A stretch of DNA of 30,949 nt, from the NCBI GenBank assembly GCA_020725805.1, contig DYEF01000033.1:1-30949 (forward strand). Reading direction: 5' to 3'. How positions within the stretch are numbered: the stretch's first letter is position 1; each line of letters opens with the position of its first letter. The DNA comes from Bdellovibrio sp. (GTDB lineage Bacteria; Myxococcota; SpSt-1050). The translations under genes were made by a program, and so were the position numbers. Positions 24,294 to 30,949 of this stretch are shown here, one piece after another. The notes beneath the pieces were generated by a model. The model saw only the letters and a program-made list of their open reading frames with translations, was not told where the DNA came from and did not search any database.

Positions 24294-25798
24294 TGGGAAC
24301 CTCTCTGTATGGAGTCATTCTCCTTTAGTATATCCATTACGTTTTGTAAATTACTTTCATTGGATTTGAGGGGGTAATACCTCTTTTCGAACTCGTATTT
24401 ATAACTTACATCCGAAATGTTCTTCTCACTCTTCAGGTTCAGCGAAAATCCTGATAAGATTCTGTGGTCTATGTAATCGAATTTCCCGATCAAAGAATCT
24501 CTGTATGAGAATGTATATGCGAGATAAAACTCCAGATATTTGCTGATATAGTAAGTTGCCTCTATGTTATATCTGAGGAGTTTATCTTCTCTCTTCTTTC
24601 CGTTCATAAAATAACCTGCCGAGTTTATATAATTGTCGAAACCAAAAGATAGAAACTGTGAAATCCCGAACTGAAAGGGGGTCTTATATTCAAGTTTTAT
24701 CAATGCGGAATGACCTAAATCATCATAACCGTCGGAGTTTGCATTATAGTATCTGGTCGTTAGTAAGAATAGGGCGTTGAGATTCTGTGCAAGAGTCCTG
24801 AAATATCCGAAACCTCCGTCGTATTCCCTTCTTCCTCTCACAATTTCGTCGAAGTATCTTCTGCCGGTTCCGAAAAAGAGGGTATAGTTGTCAGAGAAGT
24901 TTAAGTAGAGTTCCATTCTGTGTCCTTCAAAAAACTGTATTGGTGCCTTCTGATATTCTGTGTCCAGATTGAGAAAAATCGTGTCGAATTTGTATTTTAT
25001 AATTCCCCTGAGGTTATCTTTCTTGTATTCAAGTCCCGGACTCAGTACGATTGTATTACTGCTCAGATTGTCGGGTGAAAATTTCTGTTCGCTGTTGAAA
25101 AATTTTGTGCCTTTGATTCCGGATTCGATATTCAGAAGAAATTGTTGAGAAAGAACTTTATTTATGCCAAGACCAAAATCATAATCGAGAAGGGTTGATG
25201 CCTGTCCGGAGCTTGTCTCTGAATCGAGGGGACTGCCTGACAATGCATTTGTCGTATATCCGAAACCGCTCTTTGCTCTTAATGTGTATCCTAAAGCAGA
25301 GCTCTGTTTGTTGTACAGTGCAAGAACGAGTCTTATATCCTCGGGATAAACGGATTTCAGGTCGGGTACTGTAGATTCTCCGGCAAGGCTTTTTATGACC
25401 AGAAACCTCGATTTGAGTTCTTCTGAAAAACCGCTCTTCTCTGTACACAGGCTCAACGACTCCTGTAGTGCTTCTGAGTCGCCGAGCATAAAGTCAATAT
25501 ATGCTATGTACCCGACAATCTCACAGTCACTCTTTTTCTGATAATACTCAACAAGTATCTTTTTGGCGTAGTGATAATTTTCATCCAGTATGTACAGTTT
25601 TGCGAGCAGGATTGTATATTCCTTATTCTCTTTGAGATTTTCAAAACAGGTTTTTGCTGTCCCGAGGAGCTCCTTTTTGTTTTGCAACTGATTTATTTTT
25701 TCAGATAACTCCGGGATATCTTTGCAAAAGTCCGGTTCTGTTGCAGACAGTATTCCTGAAGAAAACAGAATCGTTATAAAAACAGCAACCTTGTTCAT
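24281..25798 (-). CDS. TPR plus outer-membrane beta-barrel protein
   Basis: The 505-residue protein has a signal peptide (MNKVAVFITILFSSGILSA). A helical, TPR-like part at about 20-150 includes YTILLAKLYILDENYHYAKK. From about 160 to 490 there are long alternating hydrophobic/polar strands with many Tyr and Phe, as in a barrel (LLRYNIEATYYISKYLEF, LAYTFSYRDSLIGKFDYID). The layout resembles Slam-type surface-lipoprotein modifiers, with TPRs followed by a barrel, but I cannot confirm family membership. The frame extends 15 codons upstream, but the ATG at 25798 starts the signal and overlaps the SUMF lipoprotein stop as ATGA. That coupling suggests the two products work together. Confidence 0.75.
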   Translation of the reverse strand: MNKVAVFITILFSSGILSATEPDFCKDIPELSEKINQLQNKKELLGTAKTCFENLKENKEYTILLAKLYILDENYHYAKKILVEYYQKKSDCEIVGYIAYIDFMLGDSEALQESLSLCTEKSGFSEELKSRFLVIKSLAGESTVPDLKSVYPEDIRLVLALYNKQSSALGYTLRAKSGFGYTTNALSGSPLDSETSSGQASTLLDYDFGLGINKVLSQQFLLNIESGIKGTKFFNSEQKFSPDNLSSNTIVLSPGLEYKKDNLRGIIKYKFDTIFLNLDTEYQKAPIQFFEGHRMELYLNFSDNYTLFFGTGRRYFDEIVRGRREYDGGFGYFRTLAQNLNALFLLTTRYYNANSDGYDDLGHSALIKLEYKTPFQFGISQFLSFGFDNYINSAGYFMNGKKREDKLLRYNIEATYYISKYLEFYLAYTFSYRDSLIGKFDYIDHRILSGFSLNLKSEKNISDVSYKYEFEKRYYPLKSNESNLQNVMDILKENDSIQRGSQCKD

Positions 25799-27558
25799 TC
25801 CAGATCCCTGCAGCATCTGAAGCCTTTGGCAGACGGTCCCCATGTTGCATCATAATCGCATCTGTGCAACATCTCTGAATCTCCGCAGTTATACGCCCCT
25901 CCCCTGAAATGCTCAAGCCCGTCTTCTGTATCAACTACTTCCCATACATTACCGTTTATATCAGATGCGCCCCATTCGTTTCTGCAGTCCTTAAAATAAC
26001 CTGTAGGCATTACTCTGAATGCCGCCCCGCAGGGTCCGCCGCCTTCCTGTGAAGACTGGTTGTAGCAGTGCGCATATGGACAAGTATTCAGCGATGAGCA
26101 CTGGGGATTCTCGCAATTGCAGAATGCATCAATTCCGTTGCAGATAACAGGATTATATGTATTGCCATATACATAAGAGTAATTCTTCCCCTGCGAGCAG
26201 GCAAGGTACCATTCCTCCGGTCTGCACAGCCTCTTACCTGCATTCTTGCAGGCCTCCCTTGCAATAGAGAGTGTTACAGGATACCACGGAAGTACATTCT
26301 CTCTGGAGGTGGCACAGGAGGTGTCTGCCCCGTTATAACTATCTGTTGCGTCAGGTCTCGAGGCCTCGTATTTATCCATACAGAACTGGTCGTTTATATT
26401 TACCATATCTGAAGGGCAGGCCTTGATAATACCTGTATCGCTTATAATATCATTTGCTTCGGCGTCAGATATGTCCTGTGATTCTGTATCGGATTGAGTA
26501 TCACTGATATCAGAGGTATCCACATTCTCGTCTGCAAACTGAATATCCTCTGATGTTGAATCGTATGTTGTTATATCTTCTTCTATACAACCTTTGTCTT
26601 CAGCAGAAGCCACATCATCTGCCGAATCAGACGCAGAATCTCCGATCTCACTCGTGTCTTTTGCATCGTTCGGAATTGTATCATCATAACCGGCATCGGG
26701 AAGGCTCTCTCTCCCTTTACAGCATCTGAAACCAAGGGCAGAGGGTTTCCAGCTTGTCGGGATATAATCGCATCTGTGAAGTAGTTCTGAATTTCCGCAG
26801 TTATATGCCCCTCCTCTTACTGTATATTCCGAGCCGTTTGCGGTATGTTCCCACACATTCCCGTTGAGGTCGTATACACCGTATTTATTCTTACAGCCCG
26901 GAAATGAACCGGTCGGTGTGAGATGAAAGTCAGAACCGCAGGGTCCTTTACCTTCTGCGGATTTTTCGTTGTAGCAGTGCGGATAGGGACATTCTTTAAG
27001 GCCTATGCATTCCTCGCTGTTACAATTGCAGAAGGCATCGATGCCGTTGCATATCCCGGGGGCATACTCATATCCGTAGGAATAATTCTTCTTCTCGTCT
27101 GTGGCACAGGAAAAATACCATTCCTCAGCTGTACAGAGTCTCTTTCCGGCATTTCTGCAGGCCATTTCAGCCTCACTGTTATCTTTAGTCATCCATGGGA
27201 GAACCCCTTTTCTCGAGGTGGCATAGGAATTATCTTTTCCTGCAAAAATTGCTGTTGCATCGGGTCTTGAGGCCTCATAAATATCCATACAGAAGGAGTT
27301 TTCGATATTTGCCATATCAGAGGGGCAGTTCAGATTACCTGATGATTTAGGAAAACACCTGTGTTTTATGCACTCAAAGTTTATTCCGCAGTCGGTATCG
27401 GTATTACACTGGTATTTACATTCACCAGAATTCCTGTCACATATTTTTTCGTTTGGACAATCCTCGTTGGAGTAACATTTCTCTTTTATGAAACAGGCAC
27501 TGCTAATGGCTGTAAGTATTAAAATAAGGAAAAAATAACGAAGCTTCGAACAAATCAC
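25795..27558 (-). CDS. Lipoprotein with two tandem SUMF (FGE-sulfatase) domains
   Basis: The 587-residue product starts at a GTG with GGAGGA seven bases upstream. The lipobox is SSAC with Cys22. Cys-rich EB-like motifs follow at 25-70. SUMF domain 1 is about 79-281, a Ser/Asp-rich linker is 282-380, and SUMF domain 2 is about 381-585. Both domains keep CMDxYEASRPDAT, LPW, NAGKRLCxxEEWY, CNGIDAFCNC, DxNGNVWE, RGGAYNCG and GFRCC. In true formylglycine-generating enzymes RGGSYxC is followed five residues later by the second copper Cys; here that position is not Cys, so these are probably binding domains rather than active FGEs. The two halves are also similar at the DNA level, so the gene grew by internal duplication. 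It heads the redox and barrel run. Confidence 0.88.
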   Translation of the reverse strand: MICSKLRYFFLILILTAISSACFIKEKCYSNEDCPNEKICDRNSGECKYQCNTDTDCGINFECIKHRCFPKSSGNLNCPSDMANIENSFCMDIYEASRPDATAIFAGKDNSYATSRKGVLPWMTKDNSEAEMACRNAGKRLCTAEEWYFSCATDEKKNYSYGYEYAPGICNGIDAFCNCNSEECIGLKECPYPHCYNEKSAEGKGPCGSDFHLTPTGSFPGCKNKYGVYDLNGNVWEHTANGSEYTVRGGAYNCGNSELLHRCDYIPTSWKPSALGFRCCKGRESLPDAGYDDTIPNDAKDTSEIGDSASDSADDVASAEDKGCIEEDITTYDSTSEDIQFADENVDTSDISDTQSDTESQDISDAEANDIISDTGIIKACPSDMVNINDQFCMDKYEASRPDATDSYNGADTSCATSRENVLPWYPVTLSIAREACKNAGKRLCRPEEWYLACSQGKNYSYVYGNTYNPVICNGIDAFCNCENPQCSSLNTCPYAHCYNQSSQEGGGPCGAAFRVMPTGYFKDCRNEWGASDINGNVWEVVDTEDGLEHFRGGAYNCGDSEMLHRCDYDATWGPSAKGFRCCRDLE

Positions 27559-27578
27559 AAAAATATCCTCCGGTTGGT

Positions 27579-27609
27579 ATTATATTAGTAGATTGTGCAA
27601 AATATGCAA
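27579..27609 (-). promoter_or_regulatory. Possible promoter upstream of the SUMF lipoprotein gene
   Basis: On the minus strand a perfect TATAAT (27579-27584) lies 20 bases before the GTG start. TTGCAT (27604-27609) is the best -35 candidate, but at a 19-base spacing. The GGAGGA ribosome site falls in the predicted leader. The ProC-like gene ends at 27612 on the same strand, so read-through is also possible. Confidence 0.3.
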
Positions 27610-27611
27610 TT

Positions 27612-28391
27612 TTATTTTGTGAGTTTCGAATAAATGCCTCTTAAATTTGCTGTGAACATTTCTTTTATCTCTCTTTCCTTTTCAGAGAGCGGTCTTAACG
27701 GCACAAGGTCCTTTACTTCCTCATTACTGAGGCCCGAACCGAAAATGGTCCTGACAGAACCTGAGACCATCTTTTCTATCGCACATTTTGCCTCCTTTAA
27801 ACTGAGTCCAAATTCCAATGCCAGATTCAGCAAAGTCTCAAACTGAAACCAAAAGTATGTCGGACCCATCCCGGAAATTACAGCGTATGCCTCAAGTTTA
27901 TTCTCCTTAACCTCGGGGGAGTCTCCCAGATACGACAATAAATTTCTGAGGGAGGTTTTTTCTTCATCAGATATATTGTCAGAGAAACATACAGGATTGA
28001 AGCCGTCAGCAATAATGCTATTTGCATTTGGAATTACCCTCACGATCTTGGCATCATAATTCAGAATTTCTCTTATCATATTTACATTAAATTTTGGTGC
28101 AAGGGAAATAATAATTGAATCTCGTTTTACATCATTTTTGATTTCATTCAGCACATCTTTCAGGATGTTTGGGTGTACGGCAAGGAAGATGAGTTCTGCA
28201 TTCAGAACAACAGAATTGTTATTATCAGTGATAATTATTTCTGGGTATAATCGTCTTAGTACATCTATAACTTCCCTATTTTTATCGGAGACAAATACCT
28301 TTTCAAAGTATAGATGCCTTGAGAAAAATCCGCCAAGTAAAATTCTTACCACCCTTCCACCACCAATAAAACCTATCGTGTTATATTTCAT
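27612..28391 (-). CDS. Divergent pyrroline-5-carboxylate reductase (ProC) family protein
   Basis: The 259-residue protein has the P5CR fold signatures. IGFIGGGRVVRILLGG at 6-21 is the NAD(P) loop and RVIPNANSIIADGFNPV matches RVMPNTP. YAVISGMGPTYFWFQFETL matches the SGSGPAY dimer and substrate region, followed by ALEFGLSLKEA. Several normally fixed residues differ, such as PNAN for PNTP and SGMGPTY for SGSGPAY, so it may act on a related imine or ketone instead of making proline. The ATG is two bases after the stop of the broken ferredoxin, with AAGGGAAAA as ribosome site, so it belongs to the arsR run. Its place there is unusual. Confidence 0.8.
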   Translation of the reverse strand: MKYNTIGFIGGGRVVRILLGGFFSRHLYFEKVFVSDKNREVIDVLRRLYPEIIITDNNNSVVLNAELIFLAVHPNILKDVLNEIKNDVKRDSIIISLAPKFNVNMIREILNYDAKIVRVIPNANSIIADGFNPVCFSDNISDEEKTSLRNLLSYLGDSPEVKENKLEAYAVISGMGPTYFWFQFETLLNLALEFGLSLKEAKCAIEKMVSGSVRTIFGSGLSNEEVKDLVPLRPLSEKEREIKEMFTANLRGIYSKLTK

Positions 28392-28392
28392 A

Positions 28393-28723
28393 CTATTTTC
28401 CCTTCAGATTCGGGTATTTTTCCAAAAGTTGCATTTTAGCTAATTCAAGTATTTTGTTTTCGCCTATGAATCTCCTGACAATTAAAGGGTCAGGGAAAGA
28501 TATTGCGTCATATACACACCATATCTTACAGGATGTACAACCAATCATACACTGAAGGTCTACTAACTACAGCCTTTTTTAATTGTATATCAAAGTCAAA
28601 CACTTCCCTTCCGCAAGAGGTTACACACAGCCCACAACCGTTGCATTTTTTAGTGTCAACTGAAGGTGCCCAATTGATTTTATCTCTTTCTACACCCTTC
28701 CATTTTTTATATTTTTCATCCAT
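28393..28723 (-). pseudogene. Frameshifted 2[4Fe-4S] ferredoxin
   Basis: The intact reading starts at the ATG at 28723, overlapping the previous stop as TAATG. It gives VDTKKCNGCGLCVTSCGREV and KKAVVSRP, then SVYDWLYIL and a TAA at 28526-28528. In the next frame, from about 28551, translation continues as CMIGCTSCKIWCVYDAISFP and ends in LEKYPNLKGK at a TAG at 28393-28395. That second part holds exactly the second cluster expected after KKAVVxRPxx in this ferredoxin type. The frames join at about 28552-28558, where two bases appear missing or one extra. The sequence shows a real indel, a sequencing error or, less likely, a recoding site; there is no slippery run. Only the first cluster is encoded without the shift. 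Confidence 0.85.
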
Positions 28724-29079
28724 TATTTTGTCTCAGAAATGAGCTTTTTTATTGCATCGGTTGCCTGGTCGGTATTCATATTCCTGATATCCGCACCGTA
28801 GTGTCTTGATTTGTCGAAGCCGGAATTTTCAATGGCATCTCTGAACATCTTCCGCTGCATCGAATAATCACAGCCTGCAACAAAGAAATGGGTAATATCG
28901 TGGTCTTTGAGAAAAGAAGCAAGAAAGATATCGCCGTCGTCCGCGCATAGTTGCGGATGGAGTGCTACCATGTCAACCAGTTTCTCCCTTCTGATACGGT
29001 TTAGAATCTCCATCGTATTCATATCTTTAAATGATGGACAGGTCCCCTGACAAACACATAGCAGTAATGCTTTTTTCAT
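28723..29079 (-). CDS. Small Hdr-like cysteine protein (electron-transfer module)
   Basis: The 118-residue protein has a conserved cysteine set. LLCVCQGTCPSF holds Cys8, Cys10 and Cys14, ALHPQLCADDGD holds Cys45, and FFVAGCDYSMQRKMFRDAIE holds Cys70. HYGADIRNMN follows. The pattern (CxCx3C, HPQLC, VAGCDxxMQ) resembles part of heterodisulfide reductase subunit A-like proteins, here without the FAD domain. It probably ligates an Fe-S cluster or forms a disulfide and exchanges electrons with the neighbouring ferredoxins. The ATG at 29079 has an AGGAGG site six bases upstream. The frame reaches a little further, to 29100, but that ATG overlaps the previous gene and lacks a site. The substrate is unknown. 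Confidence 0.75.
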   Translation of the reverse strand: MKKALLLCVCQGTCPSFKDMNTMEILNRIRREKLVDMVALHPQLCADDGDIFLASFLKDHDITHFFVAGCDYSMQRKMFRDAIENSGFDKSRHYGADIRNMNTDQATDAIKKLISETK

Positions 29080-29080
29080 A

Positions 29081-29290
29081 TCAATCCTCCTCATCTCCAA
29101 AAAATGTTATTGCTTCAAAATCACACGCACCTTTTGCACACCCTTTGCAGAAGTCCACACAGTTATCGGGATTGACCACAATTACCTTTTTATCCTCAAC
29201 CCCGAACACATTGTGTGGACAGAAATCGTAGCATTTGAGACAGCCTGTGCATTTTTCATAGTTAATTACGGGGTACCAGTCCTTTGACAT
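29081..29290 (-). CDS. 4Fe-4S ferredoxin
   Basis: The 69-residue acidic protein has KCTGCLKCYDFCP with Cys14, 17, 20 and 24 for one [4Fe-4S] cluster. A second, unusual set CVDFCKGCAKGAC has Cys44, 48, 51 and 56, spaced C-x3-C-x2-C-x4-C. A strong AGGAGGAG ribosome site precedes the ATG. The Hdr-like gene starts one base after its stop. It follows the ArsG-like gene by 15 bases, so it is in the arsR run. I infer that it carries electrons to or from the Hdr-like protein. Confidence 0.88.
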   Translation of the reverse strand: MSKDWYPVINYEKCTGCLKCYDFCPHNVFGVEDKKVIVVNPDNCVDFCKGCAKGACDFEAITFFGDEED

Positions 29291-29305
29291 ATTCTCCTGC
29301 TCCTC

Positions 29306-29995
29306 CTAAAAAAGCCTGAACACGTAACTCCCGACCAGGTACAGGCCTACAATAATGAATATTATTCCGGTTATCCATCTCATATATTTTTCAACCTTCG
29401 ACAGGTCTTTGATGAATCTGTTTATAAGATTACTGCCTGCAACTGTCAGAAATGCAAATACAAGTACCGGAATGGCAGTACCTATTCCAAATGAGAGAGG
29501 AACCAGAAATGCAGACTTTGCTTTCACCGATATGGGAATTACCGTTCCAAAGAATATAGCAGCAGATATAGGACAGAAGGCGAGGGCAAAGACAATCCCG
29601 AGGAGGAGCGAACCCGTCAGACCAAGTTCTTTGTATTTCTTCCTCTTCTCTTTGTTCATCTGTATGCCCGGAACTTTGATGGTTATAAGGTCAAGCAGTG
29701 CCATGCCGGCGACAATCATTATCACTCCGAGTATCTGATTGCCGATATTCTGAAGTGTGTTTGATATACCGGATATACTAACCAAAGCCTTTACTGCTAT
29801 AAAGCAGATAATTATATATGATATACTTCTGCCAATGGCGTATAGAATACCCGAGAGCAGTGTCAATACCCTGCTGGTCAGCTTCTGGGTCACAAAGGAT
29901 ATCATAGCGAGATTGGTAGAGAGAGGACACGGTGAGATAGAGCTCAGTAATCCTACCCAGAATCCTGTGAATGTAAATACGAGTAACTCGTTCAT
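29306..29995 (-). CDS. arsG: ArsG-type permease (CcdA/DsbD-related)
   Basis: The 229-residue protein has about six membrane segments. SISPCPLSTNLAMISFV at 19-35 carries Cys23 in the SPCP motif, and LAFCPISAAIFFGT carries Cys141. This paired-cysteine half-transporter layout is shared with CcdA/DsbD. The CPL(S/A)TN variant is typical of the ArsG group, reported with ArsE and ArsF in resistance to aromatic arsenicals. It would move arsenicals or electrons across the inner membrane. It starts four bases after the ArsF-like stop. The symbol rests on motif recall and context with arsR, not on an alignment. Confidence 0.75.
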   Translation of the reverse strand: MNELLVFTFTGFWVGLLSSISPCPLSTNLAMISFVTQKLTSRVLTLLSGILYAIGRSISYIIICFIAVKALVSISGISNTLQNIGNQILGVIMIVAGMALLDLITIKVPGIQMNKEKRKKYKELGLTGSLLLGIVFALAFCPISAAIFFGTVIPISVKAKSAFLVPLSFGIGTAIPVLVFAFLTVAGSNLINRFIKDLSKVEKYMRWITGIIFIIVGLYLVGSYVFRLF

Positions 29996-29999
29996 AAAA

Positions 30000-30485
30000 T
30001 TACATTTCCCTGATGAGGTTTTCTATCTCACTTTTGACATAATTTTTGAAGCCTTCATCATTGTAGATTAACTGCCAGATCTCTGTCAGGTTCTTATATT
30101 TTATCTCCTTTGAATTTTTGACAAGGGAGATTATGAGTGATTTCGAAAAGAGCTGATAATCTCTGATATAGTGTGAATTCTCCGGTTCGTCTGTATTGAC
30201 CTCCATATATCGGATTTTACCGGAGTCTATCTCGTTCTTAAAGAAGGTCTCAACCGTCTCTTTAGAAAGCTTTTCTGCTTTCATACAGGATTGACACCTT
30301 TTTGTTGTATGAAAGTAATATACCACTATTCCATTTTCAATCGCTGCCTTATTTGAGTGTGTGTCCTGTTTCTCTGTTTGAATCTCCTTCTCCTTCTGCC
30401 CTCTGAATCCGTTTACTATAATAACGACAACGGCTACTGCCACAACCAGACCAAGCAGAATTGTAATGATTTTTTTAAAATTCAT
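30000..30485 (-). CDS. arsF: ArsF-type thiol protein
   Basis: The 161-residue protein is anchored by one N-terminal membrane segment (about 5-25). VVYYFHTTKRCQSCMKAEKL at 54-73 has the CxxC pair Cys64 and Cys67. VNTDEPENSHYIRDYQLFSK then SLIISL and KNLTEIWQLIYNDEGF match the ArsF family, annotated with arsenical nitro-group reduction. The thioredoxin-like domain probably faces the periplasm. The ATG lies four bases after the ArsR stop, with an AGAGGTG ribosome site inside the end of arsR. Its likely membrane partner is the ArsG-like protein. The name rests on motif memory and gene order. Confidence 0.75.
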   Translation of the reverse strand: MNFKKIITILLGLVVAVAVVVIIVNGFRGQKEKEIQTEKQDTHSNKAAIENGIVVYYFHTTKRCQSCMKAEKLSKETVETFFKNEIDSGKIRYMEVNTDEPENSHYIRDYQLFSKSLIISLVKNSKEIKYKNLTEIWQLIYNDEGFKNYVKSEIENLIREM

Positions 30486-30489
30486 AAAT

Positions 30490-30816
30490 TCACCTCTGAT
30501 GTTTTTGATTAATGATTTTTAAGAGATATTCCTTCTTTTCCCTCATTACGTCAGTTGCACAGGATAGAAATTTTACGGCACAGGGGGTCAGAAGTTTGTA
30601 GTAGATATTGTTGCCTTCTCTTCTGTCTGCTACTATATTATTGAGTCTGAGTAGAGAAAGATGCTTTGAGATTATTGATTGTTCAGACCCTATCTCCTCT
30701 ACGAGTTCGCTAACAGTCTTTTCTGTGTCCTTTAAAGAATAGATGATGGCAAGTCTGACCTCGTTTGCAAGAATCTTCAATAACTTTGCCTGGTCCGAAA
30801 ATTCTTTCTGGGACAT
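30490..30816 (-). CDS. arsR: ArsR/SmtB family metalloid-responsive repressor
   Basis: The 108-residue winged-helix protein has the family shape: KLLKILANEVRLAIIYSL, then ELVEEIGSEQSIISKHLSLL as the helix-turn-helix. REGNNIYYKL is the wing. The classical alpha-3 ELCVCDLC site is absent (it reads TVSELVEEIG). The only cysteines are Cys79 and Cys86 near the C-terminal helix, so metal sensing must use these or a site across the dimer. It has a GGAGGAATAA ribosome site. It heads the minus-strand run of ars-like genes and has a palindromic operator in its own promoter, so it is probably autoregulated. The inducer (arsenite, antimonite, an aromatic arsenical or another metal) cannot be told. Confidence 0.9.
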   Translation of the reverse strand: MSQKEFSDQAKLLKILANEVRLAIIYSLKDTEKTVSELVEEIGSEQSIISKHLSLLRLNNIVADRREGNNIYYKLLTPCAVKFLSCATDVMREKKEYLLKIINQKHQR

Positions 30817-30847
30817 TTATTCCTCCTAAATAGACGATGGAATTATG

Positions 30848-30876
30848 CGTATATGCCAATATTAACATATTGTCAA
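30848..30876 (-). promoter_or_regulatory. arsR promoter with palindromic operator
   Basis: On the minus strand a consensus TTGACA (30871-30876) is followed after 17 bases by TATACG (30848-30853), ahead of the arsR ATG. The inverted repeat CAATAT-TAAC-ATATTG (30857-30872) fills the spacer and touches the -35 box, the usual position for an ArsR-family operator. Binding there would block RNA polymerase. The plus-strand stretch to the right (30877-30949) shows no gene I can support. Confidence 0.7.
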
Positions 30877-30949
30877 GAACTTTCCGTTTCAGATATTTAA
30901 ATAACGAGCTTTTTGCGTTGCACTGGGATATATGGAAAATGGGGTATCC

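Noticed and set aside
28526-28723. Reading the 65-residue ferredoxin frame as a complete one-cluster ferredoxin
   Set aside because: The next frame continues with the second cluster and a natural end beside the next gene, so the short frame is better seen as a frameshift product.
30932-30949. ATG near the right edge that might start a divergent gene
   Set aside because: Only six codons are visible and there is no convincing ribosome site, so nothing can be supported.

Overview
The window looks like chromosomal DNA from a moderately AT-rich Gram-negative bacterium. Evidence for an outer membrane is several lipobox lipoproteins, an outer-membrane barrel protein and a cell-wall amidase with an AMIN domain. 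The protein repertoire points to a Myxococcota or 'deltaproteobacteria'-like, probably anaerobic lineage: MopE-type CDGxDNDC loops, Asp/Ser-rich linkers, SUMF-type lipoproteins, a GYF/AgmX-type TonB-like protein and stand-alone Hdr-like and ferredoxin proteins. That taxonomic call is an inference and is weak. Genes are packed very tightly. Seven junctions are 4-base ATGA stop/start overlaps, and convergent genes end 1 to 7 bases apart. No rRNA, tRNA, CRISPR array, insertion sequence or clear intrinsic terminator was found.

Layout. (1) Positions 1-271 hold the tail of an unrecognised plus-strand gene and a small remnant resembling the C-terminal end of a lamin-tail domain. (2) From 6933 down to 275, a minus-strand run encodes a GYF/AgmX-type envelope protein, a GH84 beta-N-acetylglucosaminidase lipoprotein and a complete tetrahydrofolate C1 module (fhs, folD, metF). 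(3) From 7056 to 11760, a plus-strand run encodes a purine permease, an S46 dipeptidyl-peptidase and a DUF2130 coiled-coil protein with a nuclease-like core. (4) From 12415 to 16470 lie a minus-strand DUF3108-like protein, then plus-strand amidase, folE2, a GT2 glycosyltransferase and a PilZ protein. (5) From 22311 down to 16472, minus strand: a secreted VWA/MopE/Cys-rich protein, a YbhN-type membrane protein, a GH4 glycosidase and a C45 (Ntn) hydrolase lipoprotein. (6) From 27558 down to 22508, minus strand: a double SUMF-domain lipoprotein, a TPR plus beta-barrel protein, a rhodanese-like protein without its cysteine, a MauE/DoxX membrane protein and a DsbA-like thiol protein. (7) From 30816 down to 27612, minus strand: an ArsR repressor with a clear self-operator, ArsF- and ArsG-like proteins, a ferredoxin, an Hdr-like cysteine protein, a frameshifted second ferredoxin and a divergent ProC-like reductase.

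How the genes fit together. fhs, folD and metF interconvert formate and 5-methyl-THF, and folE2 could feed folate synthesis. Blocks 6 and 7 are both redox-cysteine systems. The most interesting candidate for an undescribed system is block 7: an arsenical-type regulator, thiol protein and permease set joined to two ferredoxins and an Hdr-like electron-transfer protein, in place of the usual small ArsE thioredoxin. A second pattern worth checking is that four transcription-unit heads lack a usable ribosome binding site and have promoter-like -10 boxes only 8 to 14 bases from the ATG, which suggests very short-leader or leaderless mRNAs.
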